A stretch of 35,070 nt of DNA from Stenocarpella maydis (Eukaryota > Ascomycota > Sordariomycetes > Diaporthales > Diaporthaceae). A program made the position numbers and the translations under genes. Position 1 is the first letter of the stretch, and every line of letters starts with the position of its first letter. Shown piece by piece: positions 1 through 10,510 of this stretch. Location: contig NQMI01000044.1 of the NCBI GenBank assembly GCA_002270565.1, positions 241,113 through 276,182 of the forward strand, read 5' to 3'. The notes beneath the pieces were generated by a model. The model was not told where the DNA came from. It searched no databases and saw only the letters and a program-made list of their open reading frames with translations.

Positions 1-1640
1 AATAGGAGTTTTACTTAACCTGGAAGTCTGGACATTAGTAGGCCTTAAAAGATTAGCCTTATTAAATCTTACTATAAGGAAGCCTAGCAGATTTTATCCC
101 AATTCTAATCCCATACTAGGTATAGCATAATACTTAGTCTCCCCCTTATTTATCCCTAAGATATTAGCTTGAGAGTATATAATATTCTTTCCTATTATAA
201 GCCTCTTATATTTATTATAGCTAATAACTAGAGTATTCTAGATGCCCCTAATTAGATACCCAGATCTATTAATTTCTGATTGGATAGTAAAACCCTAGAT
301 AAGAGCTAAGGCTTTTTTAGCAAGCAAGCTAGGAGGGGCAGATTTAAGCAGCCTAATCTTAATCCAGTCTTTAAACTCCCAGCCATTCTTTCTACAATTT
401 TCTCAGAAGAAAAAGGCAATATAGGTAGCTATAAGGAGTCTACAAGCAGTTAATCCCAGCTGCAGCATAACCTTCACTTGGATCGCCATGCATACCTATT
501 TTGAGAATCCTTCAGGTAGCCCAAGGGTAAGGAAGTATATAATGCAGTCCCTTATATAGGGGTATATCTTATCATAAGTTCTCCAATCAGGATAAGTATT
601 AATTATACTAAGTCGTTTAGTATCCCTATTAAAAATGCTTAATACCTAATGGCCTGGGGTATATATAACTTGGATAATGAACCTCTGGCTATCCTTTAGT
701 GAGTAGTATCTCTACAATCTGGGGGTTTCCCTATTAATATTATAGGTTATGGGCACTATAAAGACCAGGTTGCTGAAATTAATTAGCTGCTAATTAATAA
801 GCCCTAGAATATAATTAGTATGCAGGTATGCCTCTTGAGCTAGGAGACCTTCTGCATCATAAAGGGTTATAAGGAAGTTACTGTAGTGAGTGCTAAATAG
901 GTTCTTCTGCCTAGGGGGGTCTCTAAACTAAGGATAGGGATTAACACCCTTAAAATATGTGTCCATTACCTGCTGCATATGATTATTATGCCCTTATTTT
1001 TAATTCTAAAAGAACGGTGGTTATACTAAAAGGTCTGATATATTAAAAGCTTGGGAGAGTGCCAACCCATTATTAAGGATTCTGGTTTTAAATGGGTCTT
1101 TTATTGGGTCTGCACTAGCTTTATAATTCTAGTTTTCTTGATTGCAGATATTGCATGGGTTGGGAAATCTTAGCTGCTATATAGGGTTAATATCATTAAA
1201 ATTCATAATGAAGGGTAATGCTGAAAGTTATGCTTTAAGGCTAACTTAATTAGAAGGGTCTGGGTACTTAATAGTAGGTATGGGGGCGTTAGGATTGTTT
1301 ATAGGGCTGACTTAGCCTTTTAAACTATTAATAGCTATAAACTAGATTAATAGGGATCCCTTCTTCTTTCTCTTACCTTTCTTTATTATTTGCTAGCTTA
1401 AGGAAGATATCTTTCTAATTAGTTGGACTGGGGAAAAGGGTGCTAAGGTAAGGAGAAATTAGGTAATGGAGGGGAGGCAATAAGTTTTAAGGGTAGAGGT
1501 TGATGGTTATAGTAGCTTTTAAGTCTTAATAATGCAAGTTGTATTATGCTAATTAGAGATTAGTTAAGGTATGGTGGTTATGGAAAAAGTGGTTGGGTTG
1601 GAGGTTATAGCAGAAAGGTGGGCTTTTATTAGAAGGGGAG
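1..1640 (-). pseudogene. ORF3 of family A (copy A1), sense-strand reading frame of unknown function downstream of integrase
   Basis: On the minus strand one frame stays readable over the whole stretch apart from RIP-type stops, while the plus strand of 1-600 is full of stops. Recognisable pieces are a basic cluster (KKGKRKKKG, about 1360-1390), a CNIC pair in the segment NPCNICNQ (near 1150), the segment NTYPDWRTYDK (near 580) and an aromatic/basic stretch (FKDWIKIRLLKS, near 350). The same frame appears in copies A2 and A3, where it continues to just before the 3' LTR, giving roughly 700 codons in total. It sits where retroviral elements carry env, but I see no clear signal peptide or fusion motif. 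I do not recognise the family. The start is uncertain, and the C-terminal part of this copy lies outside the window. Confidence 0.6.
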
Positions 1641-1869
1641 CCTTAAGATAGGTAAATTACTTGACTTTTTTCCCTTTTCTATTAAGTAGCAACCTTTGCT
1701 ACTTTAAATGCTTTTGATAAGAGCTCCCCTCTCTGACTTTTTATATTTAAAGTTGCTTTTTTCCTACTAATTCTTTTCTTTAACTTCCCCCTAATAGTAT
1801 TGTTAACTATTAATTATTAATCTTATTATTAAATTATTAAGCCTCTCTGATTAGATAAGCTTCACTATT

Positions 1870-2757
1870 GCTATATCTTCTCCTCCTTAATTGAGCTAAG
1901 AAGAGAAGGGAAAGGGTAAGGAGCAATTGCCTCTTGTTATTAGGGTCTTTAAAACATATAATTTTCCTCCTATTTATAAAGAGGGCATCTGCACTTGCTT
2001 CCAGCTGAATGCAATCCTCTTATAAAATTAGGTCCATGAATTACTGCTTTATAAGGTCTTTATAATAAATATTAAGATGTATAATATTAAGAGTAGAGGT
2101 AAGGGTCTTTATGTTCTATAGACCCTCTTCTTAATATGCAAATCTAAGCTGCTTAAACTATTCTTTTCCTTCTTAAAAGCCCTAAAGGCTTATAAGTACC
2201 TATAGTTTTGCCTTAGCACTCTGATTAAAGGAGGTCCAAATGATATTTTTGTTGAGTATATAAATGGTAGCCCTTATAAGAAGTATATATTTTATTCATG
2301 CTAGGGGAATAACCTTTATTAGGGCCTGGCTCTTCTTACTGCCTTCTTTGGTTGTTGTAATGAGAACCTATGCGACTGTTGCATGTGGCAGATGGGGGCT
2401 AACTATAATTAAATAACTCTCTAAGGCTTTATTCTTATTATAAAGTAAAAATCTTTTAAGTATTAATTGCCCTAAGGATTTAAAGATAATCCTTATGCTA
2501 ATTATATCTATTATATTAAGGGTTACCTTTATGATTTTAAGATGCTAAAGATTTCTAAAAGCAGTTATAATTATATTACTAATGCGTATTCCGATCTAAT
2601 CAATAAGCCTTTAAATATGCCTCCTTTAAAGCTCTTGCTAGGCAAGTATACTAAGGTAGCTACTAAGATAGGATATAAGGAAACTCACGTGGATGCTGTG
2701 AGTGAGATTACCAGATGTATATCTAGGAAGTTTAAGTATAAGCCTATAGATCTCTAG
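1870..2757 (+). pseudogene. Antisense ORF of family A (copy A1), cysteine-containing protein of unknown function
   Basis: This reading frame lies opposite to gag-pol, between integrase and ORF3. It runs about 290 codons, interrupted only by TAA/TAG codons that RIP could create. The last 71 codons (2542-2757) are fully open, starting MLKISKSSYNY and ending KFKYKPIDL. A cysteine cluster, GCCNENLCDCCMWQMG, lies near 2350-2395; in copy A2 most of these cysteines became tyrosine, as RIP predicts. The two copies differ here by a 3-bp indel, which keeps the frame. An extra antisense gene (brtn) has, as I recall, been described in Botrytis Boty-type elements; whether this is its homologue is untested. 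No function can be assigned. Confidence 0.55.
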
Positions 2758-2925
2758 TTATGGTTATAAGGTGATTAGAAGGGTTAGGTAAGGCAGGGGT
2801 AGATCTAGTTTTGCAGGTTGCTAATACTTCTTTTAGTAGTAAATTAAGAACTGATGATTTTTGTCTTGCATGTAGTCCTAAGAGAAGTATACTTGTCTGA
2901 TTAGAGATATAATGTTATCTTGACT

Positions 2926-2983
2926 TTTTTTATATTTTGACTTTTTTTTTTTATATCCTAACTTTTTTATATCTTATTCTAGA
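2926..2983. repeat. 16-bp-type minisatellite, about 3 copies
   Basis: Units resembling TATCTTGACTTTTTT are repeated about three times in the spacer between the antisense ORF and the integrase end, with variable T-tract length. The same spot in copy A2 has five regular 16-bp units, so the array varies between copies of the element. Confidence 0.8.
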
Positions 2984-3154
2984 ATTTATATTCCTTTAGC
3001 TTGGGGTTATTAGGGTTGATAAGTAGAATGTTTATATATAGTATTATCCTTTAAGTCTAATTAGCTAAATTTAATAAGTCTGAATTATATAAGCTATTTA
3101 TATTGAAGTATGCTTGCACTTGGGGGACTATCCGGCTAGGAAGAGACTAGTCTT

Positions 3155-4600
3155 AGTACTAATTGTTATTATCCTGATTAGGGGTGGTGGGATAGAGTAT
3201 ATTATCTAGTGTGTTTGGGAAGATATTATATCTGGCTACCTCTAATAGCTTCCTCCCGGTTTATTGACTTTTAGGAGGGTTGTCCTCCCAAAGAAAAGGT
3301 ACTTTTAGCTCCTAAATTCCCCTTTTATAGATGAATTTCTTTAGGTGCATTAGGGGATAGGTCCCATTAATAGGGATCCCATTAGGGGTCCTTAGCTTAT
3401 ATATATTATTAGGCTTAATAGTATTAATGATATAAGGCCTGAACTATTAATGTATTAGCTTTTGGAATGATAAGTGATTAGATTTCCTCTGCTTATTTAT
3501 AACTAGCATAAGGTTATCTTTTATAAGAGGCTTGGGTCTATGGAATCCCCGGTGGGTGTCTCTGGTTGCTGCCTTTTTTCTTTGCTTAGCAACTAACTCC
3601 TGGGTATATAGGATATCTTGTTTTAGGTTTAGTAATGAGCATAGTTAATATTCCAGTACCTGACCAGAGGTTATATAGGGTGACTAGGCTTGAACTTACT
3701 AGGTAGGGATCTCCATTTTAATAGGTAATACTAGGTTAAATCTATAGAGCAGGTAGAACGGGCTTTTCTTATGTAACCGCCTTAAGGATGTCTAATTAGT
3801 AAAGAGTACATAAGGAAGGATCTTTTTCCATTTAGTTATACCCCCATTTAGTATCTTTCCTAAGGCTAATACAATATTAAAGTGGCTGTATTTTATAATA
3901 TTGTTTGCCCTAGGATTATATGCAGATATTCTGATTTAATGCACCCTGAGGTATTTGAGGTATTTGGTAAAGTCTCTAAGGTTCTTAGGTCCCCTATCTA
4001 TAACTATTGATATGGGTAAGCCTTATTTGAGTAGGAACTTGTTAATAAAGAATTGCTTGATGTTCTTTAAGTTAGCAGCCCTGAGAGCTATTGCCTTAGG
4101 CTATCCCATAAGGTTGCAATGTCCTTCTATAAGGTATTAATATCCCTAATTAGAGGGCAAATGCTGAATGTTAATATGAATTTTTGAAAACGGAAGCCCT
4201 AAGATAGTGGGTATTACCTTATTATTATAGATCCTGGTATCCCATTTGTTGTATTTAGGATATCTGGTAATTGCCTTTTTTATATCCGCATATATCCCTT
4301 TCTAGTAGTATATTGCTTTAATCTGGTAATAGGTAGTATCCCTCTCTCTATAATTAAGGGGAGCGTGAGTATTCCTAATGATTCTTTTTCTTAAATTAGG
4401 GTTATTTATAACTCTCCTTCTAGGGAGGTCTTTCTTGGGTTCCCACTAGAGCACTCCTTCCCTAAGGGAAAATACAAGAGCTTTCTTCTTAAAAGCCTTC
4501 TGTTACTAATTAGAGAGATAACTAGGTAGAATACTATAGTAGAGGTAATCTGCAATCTCCCTTGATTTCTTTAACCACTAATAACTATCTTCAAGCAATG
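3155..4600 (-). pseudogene. integrase domain (copy A1), degenerate
   Basis: Near 4245-4280 the minus strand reads RYPKYNKWD, which is the second half of the HHCC zinc finger with both cysteines turned to tyrosine (TGT to TAT). Near 3340-3460 it reads RPYIINTIKPNNIYKLR, resembling the GPY/F motif of gypsy integrase C-termini, followed by a readable tail to about 3155. Both lie in the gag-pol frame. The catalytic core lies between them, but I could not place all three D,D,E residues with certainty. No chromodomain is seen after the GPY/F-like motif, unlike family B. Confidence 0.8.
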
Positions 4601-4639
4601 GTATCTAATTAGAAGGTATTAGAGCCATTATAGGGTTAA

Positions 4640-5260
4640 GAGAAGCATCACACTATTCCTTAATATCCCCTTGAATTTGTTTATCTACCTTATTTAAAGG
4701 ACCCAGAGGTTTTCTTAAGAGCAAGTTAGTAACTGAATTATTAACCCCTTTAATATGCCTAACTATAAAGTTATATATTCTGATTACAGCCAGCCATTAA
4801 GTAATATAGGCTCTAGGGATATCTAATGCTAACCCCTTTAGCTGCTAAATAAGAATATTTAAGTTAGTCTTTAGGATGAAATGAACTCTATATATATAGA
4901 ACTAAAGCCGTTTGATTGCATAAAGTATAGCCCAATACTTATATTTTATCACATTATAGAGCTTCTTGGTAGTAGTCTATGAGCTATTCTTGTATTAGAC
5001 TGGATAATGAACCCTATCTTTTACCTGCATTAGATAGACACCCTAGCCATCTAGGCTTATATTAACTATAAGGATAATCTCTCCCTTATTATAGTTAATA
5101 TTTATAAGGTAGGGTTTTAAAGTGATTGTTAACTTGAGGGCATTTATAGCTTTCTAGCAGCTTTTAGTCTAAATAAATAGAGTACCCTTCTTTAGTAGGT
5201 TAAAAAGAAAATATTATATAATTCTATAAAAGGGCATCCAGATCTAATAAAAGTTAATTA
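4640..5260 (-). pseudogene. RNase H domain (copy A1), degenerate
   Basis: Following the RT in the same frame, the minus strand reads NISLDGWG-like sequence near 5050-5080 (tag replacing the tryptophan codon), matching the first catalytic segment of gypsy RNase H with an Asp-to-Asn change. Downstream residues resemble the E- and D-containing segments in which the primer/RNA hybrid is cleaved. It connects to the integrase through a linker at about 4600. Confidence 0.72.
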
Positions 5261-5939
5261 GGCTGAGAAATGATTGGAGCTGGCTAATATTTTTATAAAT
5301 CTCCTACTCCTTAATCTTAATGATTTTTTTATCTACAGGAGAGCAGCCTAGAGTCCCACATATATAACCTATAATGTTAGCCTGCTTTTTACATTATTTG
5401 GATTTAGTAGTATTAATTACACTACTAGCAAGCTCTATATTAAAAAGCACATTATTAAGGTTCTTAATGTGCTCTATGATATACCTCTGTACCTTAGGAA
5501 GGTTATTAAGCTCCTGATTATTATAGGTGGACTCTAGCCCTTTTACTGCAATATTGTTAAGGAATGGGCGGCAGACTATTGGAATTAGGTTGTAAAACAA
5601 GCAAACTATGCATCTTATGAATTATGCTACTGAGTTTGTAGCTCTTATGGGCAGCTTATACTGTTAAAATAGCCCGATTAGAGTTGTAAAGGTGGTAATA
5701 TTACGGCTTTTTTCTTCTAGCTTAATCTGGTTATACCCTAAGAAAAAGTCTAAAAGCAATAGAACCTAATATATTGCAAACTCCTTAGCAAACTTATTAG
5801 CAGCTAAAGGAATAAAGGCATCTCTAATTATAACCTAATTAGCCTTAGAGATATTGTTAATTAACTAATAGCTACTATCCTTCTTCTTAATAAGGAACTA
5901 CTAGTTTTAATAGGAGATATGAGATTCTTTAATTACACC

Positions 5940-6574
5940 CCTAGCTTCTTATTCCCTTAACATTTTAATGGCAGTCTCCCTTAATGCTCTGGAGAGCTTA
6001 ATAGTTTTCATCTAATATACCTAATAAGGAACTATCTTAATGAACTAAGAAGGGGCGATATTTATGCTAATTTGGGAGATATAAGACCAGTCCTATATAA
6101 GAGCTTCTTCCCTATTCTCTAGGAGGTGAGTAAATATTGACTTTTTTTGATTAAAGAGCCCTTTATAGTTTCCTATAATAATATACTAAAGGTATTCTAG
6201 TATTAATTATAACCCTCTTGGAATAAAGGAGAATTTAGGTCTGATCCATGGGTTATATTTGCTTCCTTTATTAGTATTAATTAGATGCCTAACCCTAGCC
6301 TTATAGCTTAGCTTCTAATTTATAGTTCCCTTAGGGATAGTGCTATTAGAGGGAAAGTTGTTAATAGGGTGGACTTTTACCCCTACCCTTTTATATAGGG
6401 TCCTAATAGCTAGAGCGGTTGCCCCCTTTTCTTAGTCTGGCCGGAATTGAGTTGTAGGTCTCTAGGGTATACCTATCCAGATAAAAGACTGCTGATTAGA
6501 GTAATATAATAGGATATTAGGCCTATAGATATAGAGAAAGGAGGCAAAAAATTTTAGTACTAGGGTTCTAGCTT
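5940..6574. repeat. direct duplication, left unit (about 635 bp)
   Basis: This unit is repeated at 6576-7210 with an offset of 636 bp. The two units differ only by transitions. It covers the N-terminal part of the RT domain. The units meet at a single n, so the duplication may be an assembly join between two different element copies rather than a real tandem repeat. Confidence 0.9.
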
Positions 6575-6575
6575 N
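6575..6575. other. single ambiguous base at duplication join
   Basis: A lone n lies exactly between the two 635-bp repeat units, as do the lone n's at 12649 and 24813 at other structural joins. It probably marks a merged contig end. Confidence 0.85.
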
Positions 6576-7210
6576 CCTAGCTTCTCGCTCCCTTAACATT
6601 TTAATAGCAGTCTCCCTTAACGCTCTAGGGAGCTTAATAGTTTTCGTCTGGTATGCCTGGTGAGGAACTATCTTAATGGACTGAGAAGGGGCGACATTTA
6701 TACTAATCTGGGAGATATAAGACTAGTCCTATGCAAGAGCTTCTTCCCTATTCTCCAGGAGGTGAGTAAATATCAACTTTTCCTAATTAAAGAGCCTGTT
6801 ATAGTTTCCCATAATAATGTGCTAAAGGCGCTCTAGCGTTAATTGCAACCCCCTTGGAATGGAGGAGAATCTGGGTCTGATCTATGGGTCATATTTACTT
6901 CCTCTATTAGCATTAATCAGATGCCTAACCCTAGCCTCATGGCTTAGCTTCTAATTCACAGTTCCCTTAGGGATAGTGCTATTAGAGGGAAAGTTATCGA
7001 TAGGGTGGACTTTTACCCCTACCCTTTTATATAGGGTCCTAATAGCTGGAGCGGTTGCCCCCTTTTCTTAGTCCGGATGGAATCAAGTTGTAGGTCTCTA
7101 GGGTGTACCCATCTGGATAAAAGACTGCTGATTAGAGTAACCTAATAGGATATTAGGCCTATAGATGTAGAGAAAGGAGGTAAAAAATTTTGGTACTAGG
7201 GTTCTGGCTT
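6576..7210. repeat. direct duplication, right unit (about 635 bp)
   Basis: Second copy of the 5940-6574 segment, with its own RIP pattern. This unit continues smoothly into the upstream pol sequence at 7211. Copy A2 has only one such unit at the matching place. Confidence 0.9.
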
Positions 7211-7670
7211 CCTTATCTGAAAGGCTTCTAAGGATATTATTATCTTAGGATAACCTGAGGTTGGTTTTGAGAGGGTCCATTAGAGCTCCAATTGTAACCC
7301 GCCTCTGATTAGAGGAGTCTAGCTAAAGGAGGACTATCATTACCCTCTAAGGAAGGTATTTTTGGGGAACCATTGTACCTTCGGTAGTAGCCACCTGGAA
7401 AGGCTTCTGGTTCCTCCTCCCCAGCCCATACATTACTTGCAACCTATTAAGAGTAATATATGCAAAAAGGAACCCCCTTAATTACTTAAAAGTTAAGTTT
7501 ATATCTAAAAAGAAAGGCATCCCTAAAAGGATGTTATAAGTAGTATTATGCGTTTTATCATCTATAATAAAGAAAATAGCCCTTGTCCTATTGTAGCTAA
7601 TGCACACCCACTCCTTAGTTACTCTAATTAATACTAGTAACGCTTCATTATAAACTGTGGAGTTTATATC

Positions 7671-7934
7671 TTAAAATAGAGTATAAGATAACTTATTCTG
7701 GCGGCAATAGGATAAAGGAAGAAGATTTATCTTAGTACCTGTATCCAGTAGGGCTGGAAGGATCTTATGGCTCTCTGAAGCAATCCTAATGTTTAAGTAG
7801 GTGGATCTGTAGCAACCACGGTTCACTATATTAGCAGTTTGAGATGATATTAAATTTACCTCATACCTGATGATATGCGTCTGATTAGAGCTTGAGTATT
7901 GCTTATGTCTAATTTTGGATGAAGTAGAGACCAT
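7671..7934 (-). pseudogene. retropepsin-type aspartic protease (copy A1)
   Basis: This 87-residue open fragment contains the active-site motif ALLDTGTKINLLPLSYC with D64-T65-G66 intact. Two hydrophobic residues precede the motif and a Leu-Leu-Pro follows, as in retroviral and Ty3 proteases, where two such chains form a dimer that cleaves gag-pol. It is in frame with gag upstream and RT downstream, so the annotated start is internal and not a true initiation site. The same site reads DIG in copy A2 and NIS in copy A+, giving a series of RIP damage. Confidence 0.9.
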
Positions 7935-7991
7935 ACTGAGTCCTGGACCTGTGGCTTAAGGCATATCTCTATCCGGGATTGGCTTGAAAGG

Positions 7992-9941
7992 CTACTCATT
8001 AAGAGAGGTATTATCCCTGTAAGTAAGGAGCTCTCTGATTAGAATAGTATTAGTCTCGCTAAGCGCAAGAATATCTGAAATTAGCATTTTGATTGAGGTG
8101 GTGAGGATGGCATCTATGGCCTTAGCTTTAGGGGTCTGGGGGATTAGGGGTCCTTGTTTAGGCTTAGCTTTGGTTGATTTTTCAGTCTTGCTCAGACCTA
8201 TCAGATTACCCTTTGTTTTACTTTTCCCGTCCCCAGCCATAATGGAAGTCTCTTACTGGATTTCTAGTATTACCTCCTCTTTATTAGAAATTATCTGTAA
8301 TCTTGGGTTAGAATTAATAACTGATTCTAAGTCTGGCCTAGCATCAAATATTATATCGTTAATATCCCGATTGGGGTTATCTCTATTTATTCTCTTTCTT
8401 TTTACAGCATTTATAGCAATTAAGGGTACTAAAGTTTCCATATATTGGGTTTTATTGCTAATAAACACTAGTTTAGGTCTAGGAATCAACATTATAGAGA
8501 GGGAATTTACTTTAGTTCCTAGATTAGGGTCCTAAATCTTCTTTAGTTCCCTAAGAGATATATCGCCCTTAAGTTTAAAGTAGTTAGCAATTAGAGACTA
8601 ATATCTCTAAACATAAGGTAAGTCCATCCTTTCTTTTAAAAGCAAAAATTCCAGATAGCCTCTAGCAAACTTCTTAATACTATAATATTCCATATCCCTA
8701 TAGAAAGCTAGGGCTATAAGATTAAGCTAGTTAGATCTGCCTTTGCAGATATCCTCTTAAGAGCTAAAAAACACTGAGTTGCTTTCCCACCTAAGAGACT
8801 AGACTAGGTCGAGCTTAATGAGTTCCAGCAATTTAAAATATTAATAGGCCCTATAATTAGAGGAAGTGCTATATTTATAGCACTTTCTGATCTTACTGTT
8901 CCATTAATAGGCCAGCTTAGATATATTCTACTGATAGTCTTTAGAGTATCCATCAGTAAAACCATCCTCCTAATCATAATCAGCTTCTAATAAGTTTAAG
9001 GATATAATTACACTAGGGCTATTAAGTCCCAAGCAAGCCTAGCTTTAATTATAGCTAAGCACCCTATCAATATATGCTTGATTTACATTAAGTTTATTTA
9101 ATATAGGCTGCAGGCTTTCCATAAGGTCATTCTTAGTTACAAACTTAATCTCCATCTAAGCAAACTTATAGGCCAAGTTATCCACTAAAGAGTCTTCATT
9201 AAACCAGACATTCTTCTAAATAATCTTATATCCCGGCTAATTAAAGTAAGAGGGGGTTTATACTAATGATTCCATAGTCCTTAGGGCAGATCAAGGCTAT
9301 AGGTGAGGTATCTTTATAAGCTAAATAAGAGGGGGATGGTGAGTCATAAGACCAGCCCCCCTTATATCATTATGCTCATCCTAACGGGAGTACTCTAGTT
9401 CCTTATTAATTAGAGAAAGGAGTTCTATTTTAAAAGTTCTCTAGTTATAGGTTCTAGCCTCCTTATCAGATATACTTCTAGTGGCTAATATCTTCTTTAG
9501 GGTTAATAGCAAGATTTGATAGAACGGCCAGGTTAGCGAGATTAGACTATTATTAGTGGAATCCAGTACCTAGTTATAAGTTGCAATCCAGTGCTTCCAG
9601 GCTTCCAGATCTTCAGCAGGGTAATTCCTCCGGATAGTATTAATTACCTCGGATGGATCAGCATAAAAGGCAGCATTATGGATTTGGTAGTGGGCTATCA
9701 GCTGGCCTTTCTAACCAACTTAATCATGCTCTCCTGTAATAATCATATGAACATTATTGATTAAGCTCGAGGTAGTGCAAACCTGGAGGAATAAGCTAAG
9801 TACCTAATCTAATGGATACTAGAACTGGTTAGCAATAGTCTCCACTGAATTAACAACTTTGATGATATTGGTTCCATTAAATTGCGGAGTTGATTAAAGC
9901 ATAAATGGCAAGGCCCAAAGGGCAGTATTTCTAAAGGGCAT
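7992..9941 (-). pseudogene. gag domain (copy A1), degenerate
   Basis: The gag region starts with an ATG at 9939-9941 and runs into the protease in the same frame. Open fragments remain at 8253-8492 and 7992-8240. The latter holds a lysine-rich stretch (GDGKSKTKGN), then a predicted helix (KMLISDILALSETNTILI). I see no CCHC zinc knuckle. The Lys-rich segment may take over nucleic-acid binding, but this is inference. Copies A2 and A+ carry the same sequence with other stop positions. Confidence 0.78.
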
Positions 9942-10194
9942 TAAAGGTATAATAGGCTAAGAAGCTGCCGAATGGGTAGTATAGGAGTATAATGCTCCTA
10001 ATTAGAGATCCTAGATGGGGTGGGGGCAGGTTCCTAAGGAGACTAGCGTCCTTAAGGTAGACCTTTCTTTGATAAGAGCCCCCTTACCTTATCTATATCC
10101 TGCTCCCTTCCCCTAGAGGGAGAACCTCTAGTAGATAGGGGAGTAGAATGAACATTTTCTATTGAGTAAATAGAGGATATAGGTCCTAATTAGT

Positions 10195-10484
10195 NNNNNN
10201 NNNNNNNNNNNNNNNNNNNNNNNNNNNNNNNNNNNNNNNNNNNNNNNNNNNNNNNNNNNNNNNNNNNNNNNNNNNNNNNNNNNNNNNNNNNNNNNNNNNN
10301 NNNNNNNNNNNNNNNNNNNNNNNNNNNNNNNNNNNNNNNNNNNNNNNNNNNNNNNNNNNNNNNNNNNNNNNNNNNNNNNNNNNNNNNNNNNNNNNNNNNN
10401 NNNNNNNNNNNNNNNNNNNNNNNNNNNNNNNNNNNNNNNNNNNNNNNNNNNNNNNNNNNNNNNNNNNNNNNNNNNNNNNNNNNN
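10195..10484. other. assembly gap (290 N)
   Basis: Unsequenced run between the gag 5' side of copy A1 and the LTR at 10511. The two flanks carry family A sequence in opposite orientations, so the gap hides the inversion point, and linkage across it is not proven by sequence. Confidence 0.99.
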
Positions 10485-10510
10485 AGGAGTTATTTCTTAA
10501 GCATATATAT

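Larger units (their letters stand above)
5394..7210 (-). pseudogene. reverse transcriptase domain (copy A1), with internal duplication
   Basis: The open fragment 5394-5600 reads RPFLNNIAVKG followed by the helix-rich segment HIKNLNNVLFNIELA. FLNN stands where the catalytic F/Y-x-D-D motif belongs, so both metal-binding aspartates are asparagine, a change explained by GAT-to-AAT transitions. The upstream part of the domain (about 5940-7210) is present twice because of a 636-bp direct duplication around a lone n at 6575. The duplication is in frame. This domain cannot be active. Confidence 0.88.
3155..9941 (-). pseudogene. gag-pol polyprotein pseudogene of family A (copy A1)
   Basis: The gag ATG at 9939-9941, the protease, the RT, the integrase zinc finger and the C-terminal integrase motif all fall in one reading frame by arithmetic on their positions. 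The element therefore encoded gag and pol as a single polyprotein of about 2,050 codons after discounting a 636-bp internal duplication. Expected role: gag forms the particle, protease cuts the polyprotein, RT/RNase H copies the RNA, and integrase inserts the cDNA. The frame is broken by many TAA/TAG codons and essential residues are changed. The end is approximate, because the original stop cannot be told from RIP stops; readable sequence continues to about 3155. Confidence 0.88.
1..10194 (-). mobile_element. Ty3/gypsy LTR retrotransposon, family A, copy A1 (truncated by window start and assembly gap)
   Basis: This is a RIP-decayed copy running right to left: gag (to 9941), protease, reverse transcriptase, RNase H, integrase (to about 3155), then an antisense ORF and a sense ORF3. 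The order protease-RT-RNaseH-integrase defines the Ty3/gypsy group. Copy A2 (22369-32369) matches it along its length, differing mainly by transitions, and a plus-strand copy (11411-16459) matches its right half inverted. The 3' LTR lies left of base 1. The 5' LTR is not seen, because the copy runs into the N gap at 10195. Every coding region carries stop codons, almost all TAA or TAG as expected from RIP of CAA, CAG and TGG codons. The copy is non-autonomous now. Confidence 0.93.

Noticed and set aside
3955..4140. 61-codon plus-strand ORF
   Set aside because: Lies antisense within the integrase region of A1; the pol frame explains the sequence, and the matching A2 stretch is not similarly open.
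8089..8535. 148-codon hydrophobic plus-strand ORF
   Set aside because: Exact antisense shadow of the gag fragments 7992-8240 and 8253-8492, which are in frame with the protease.
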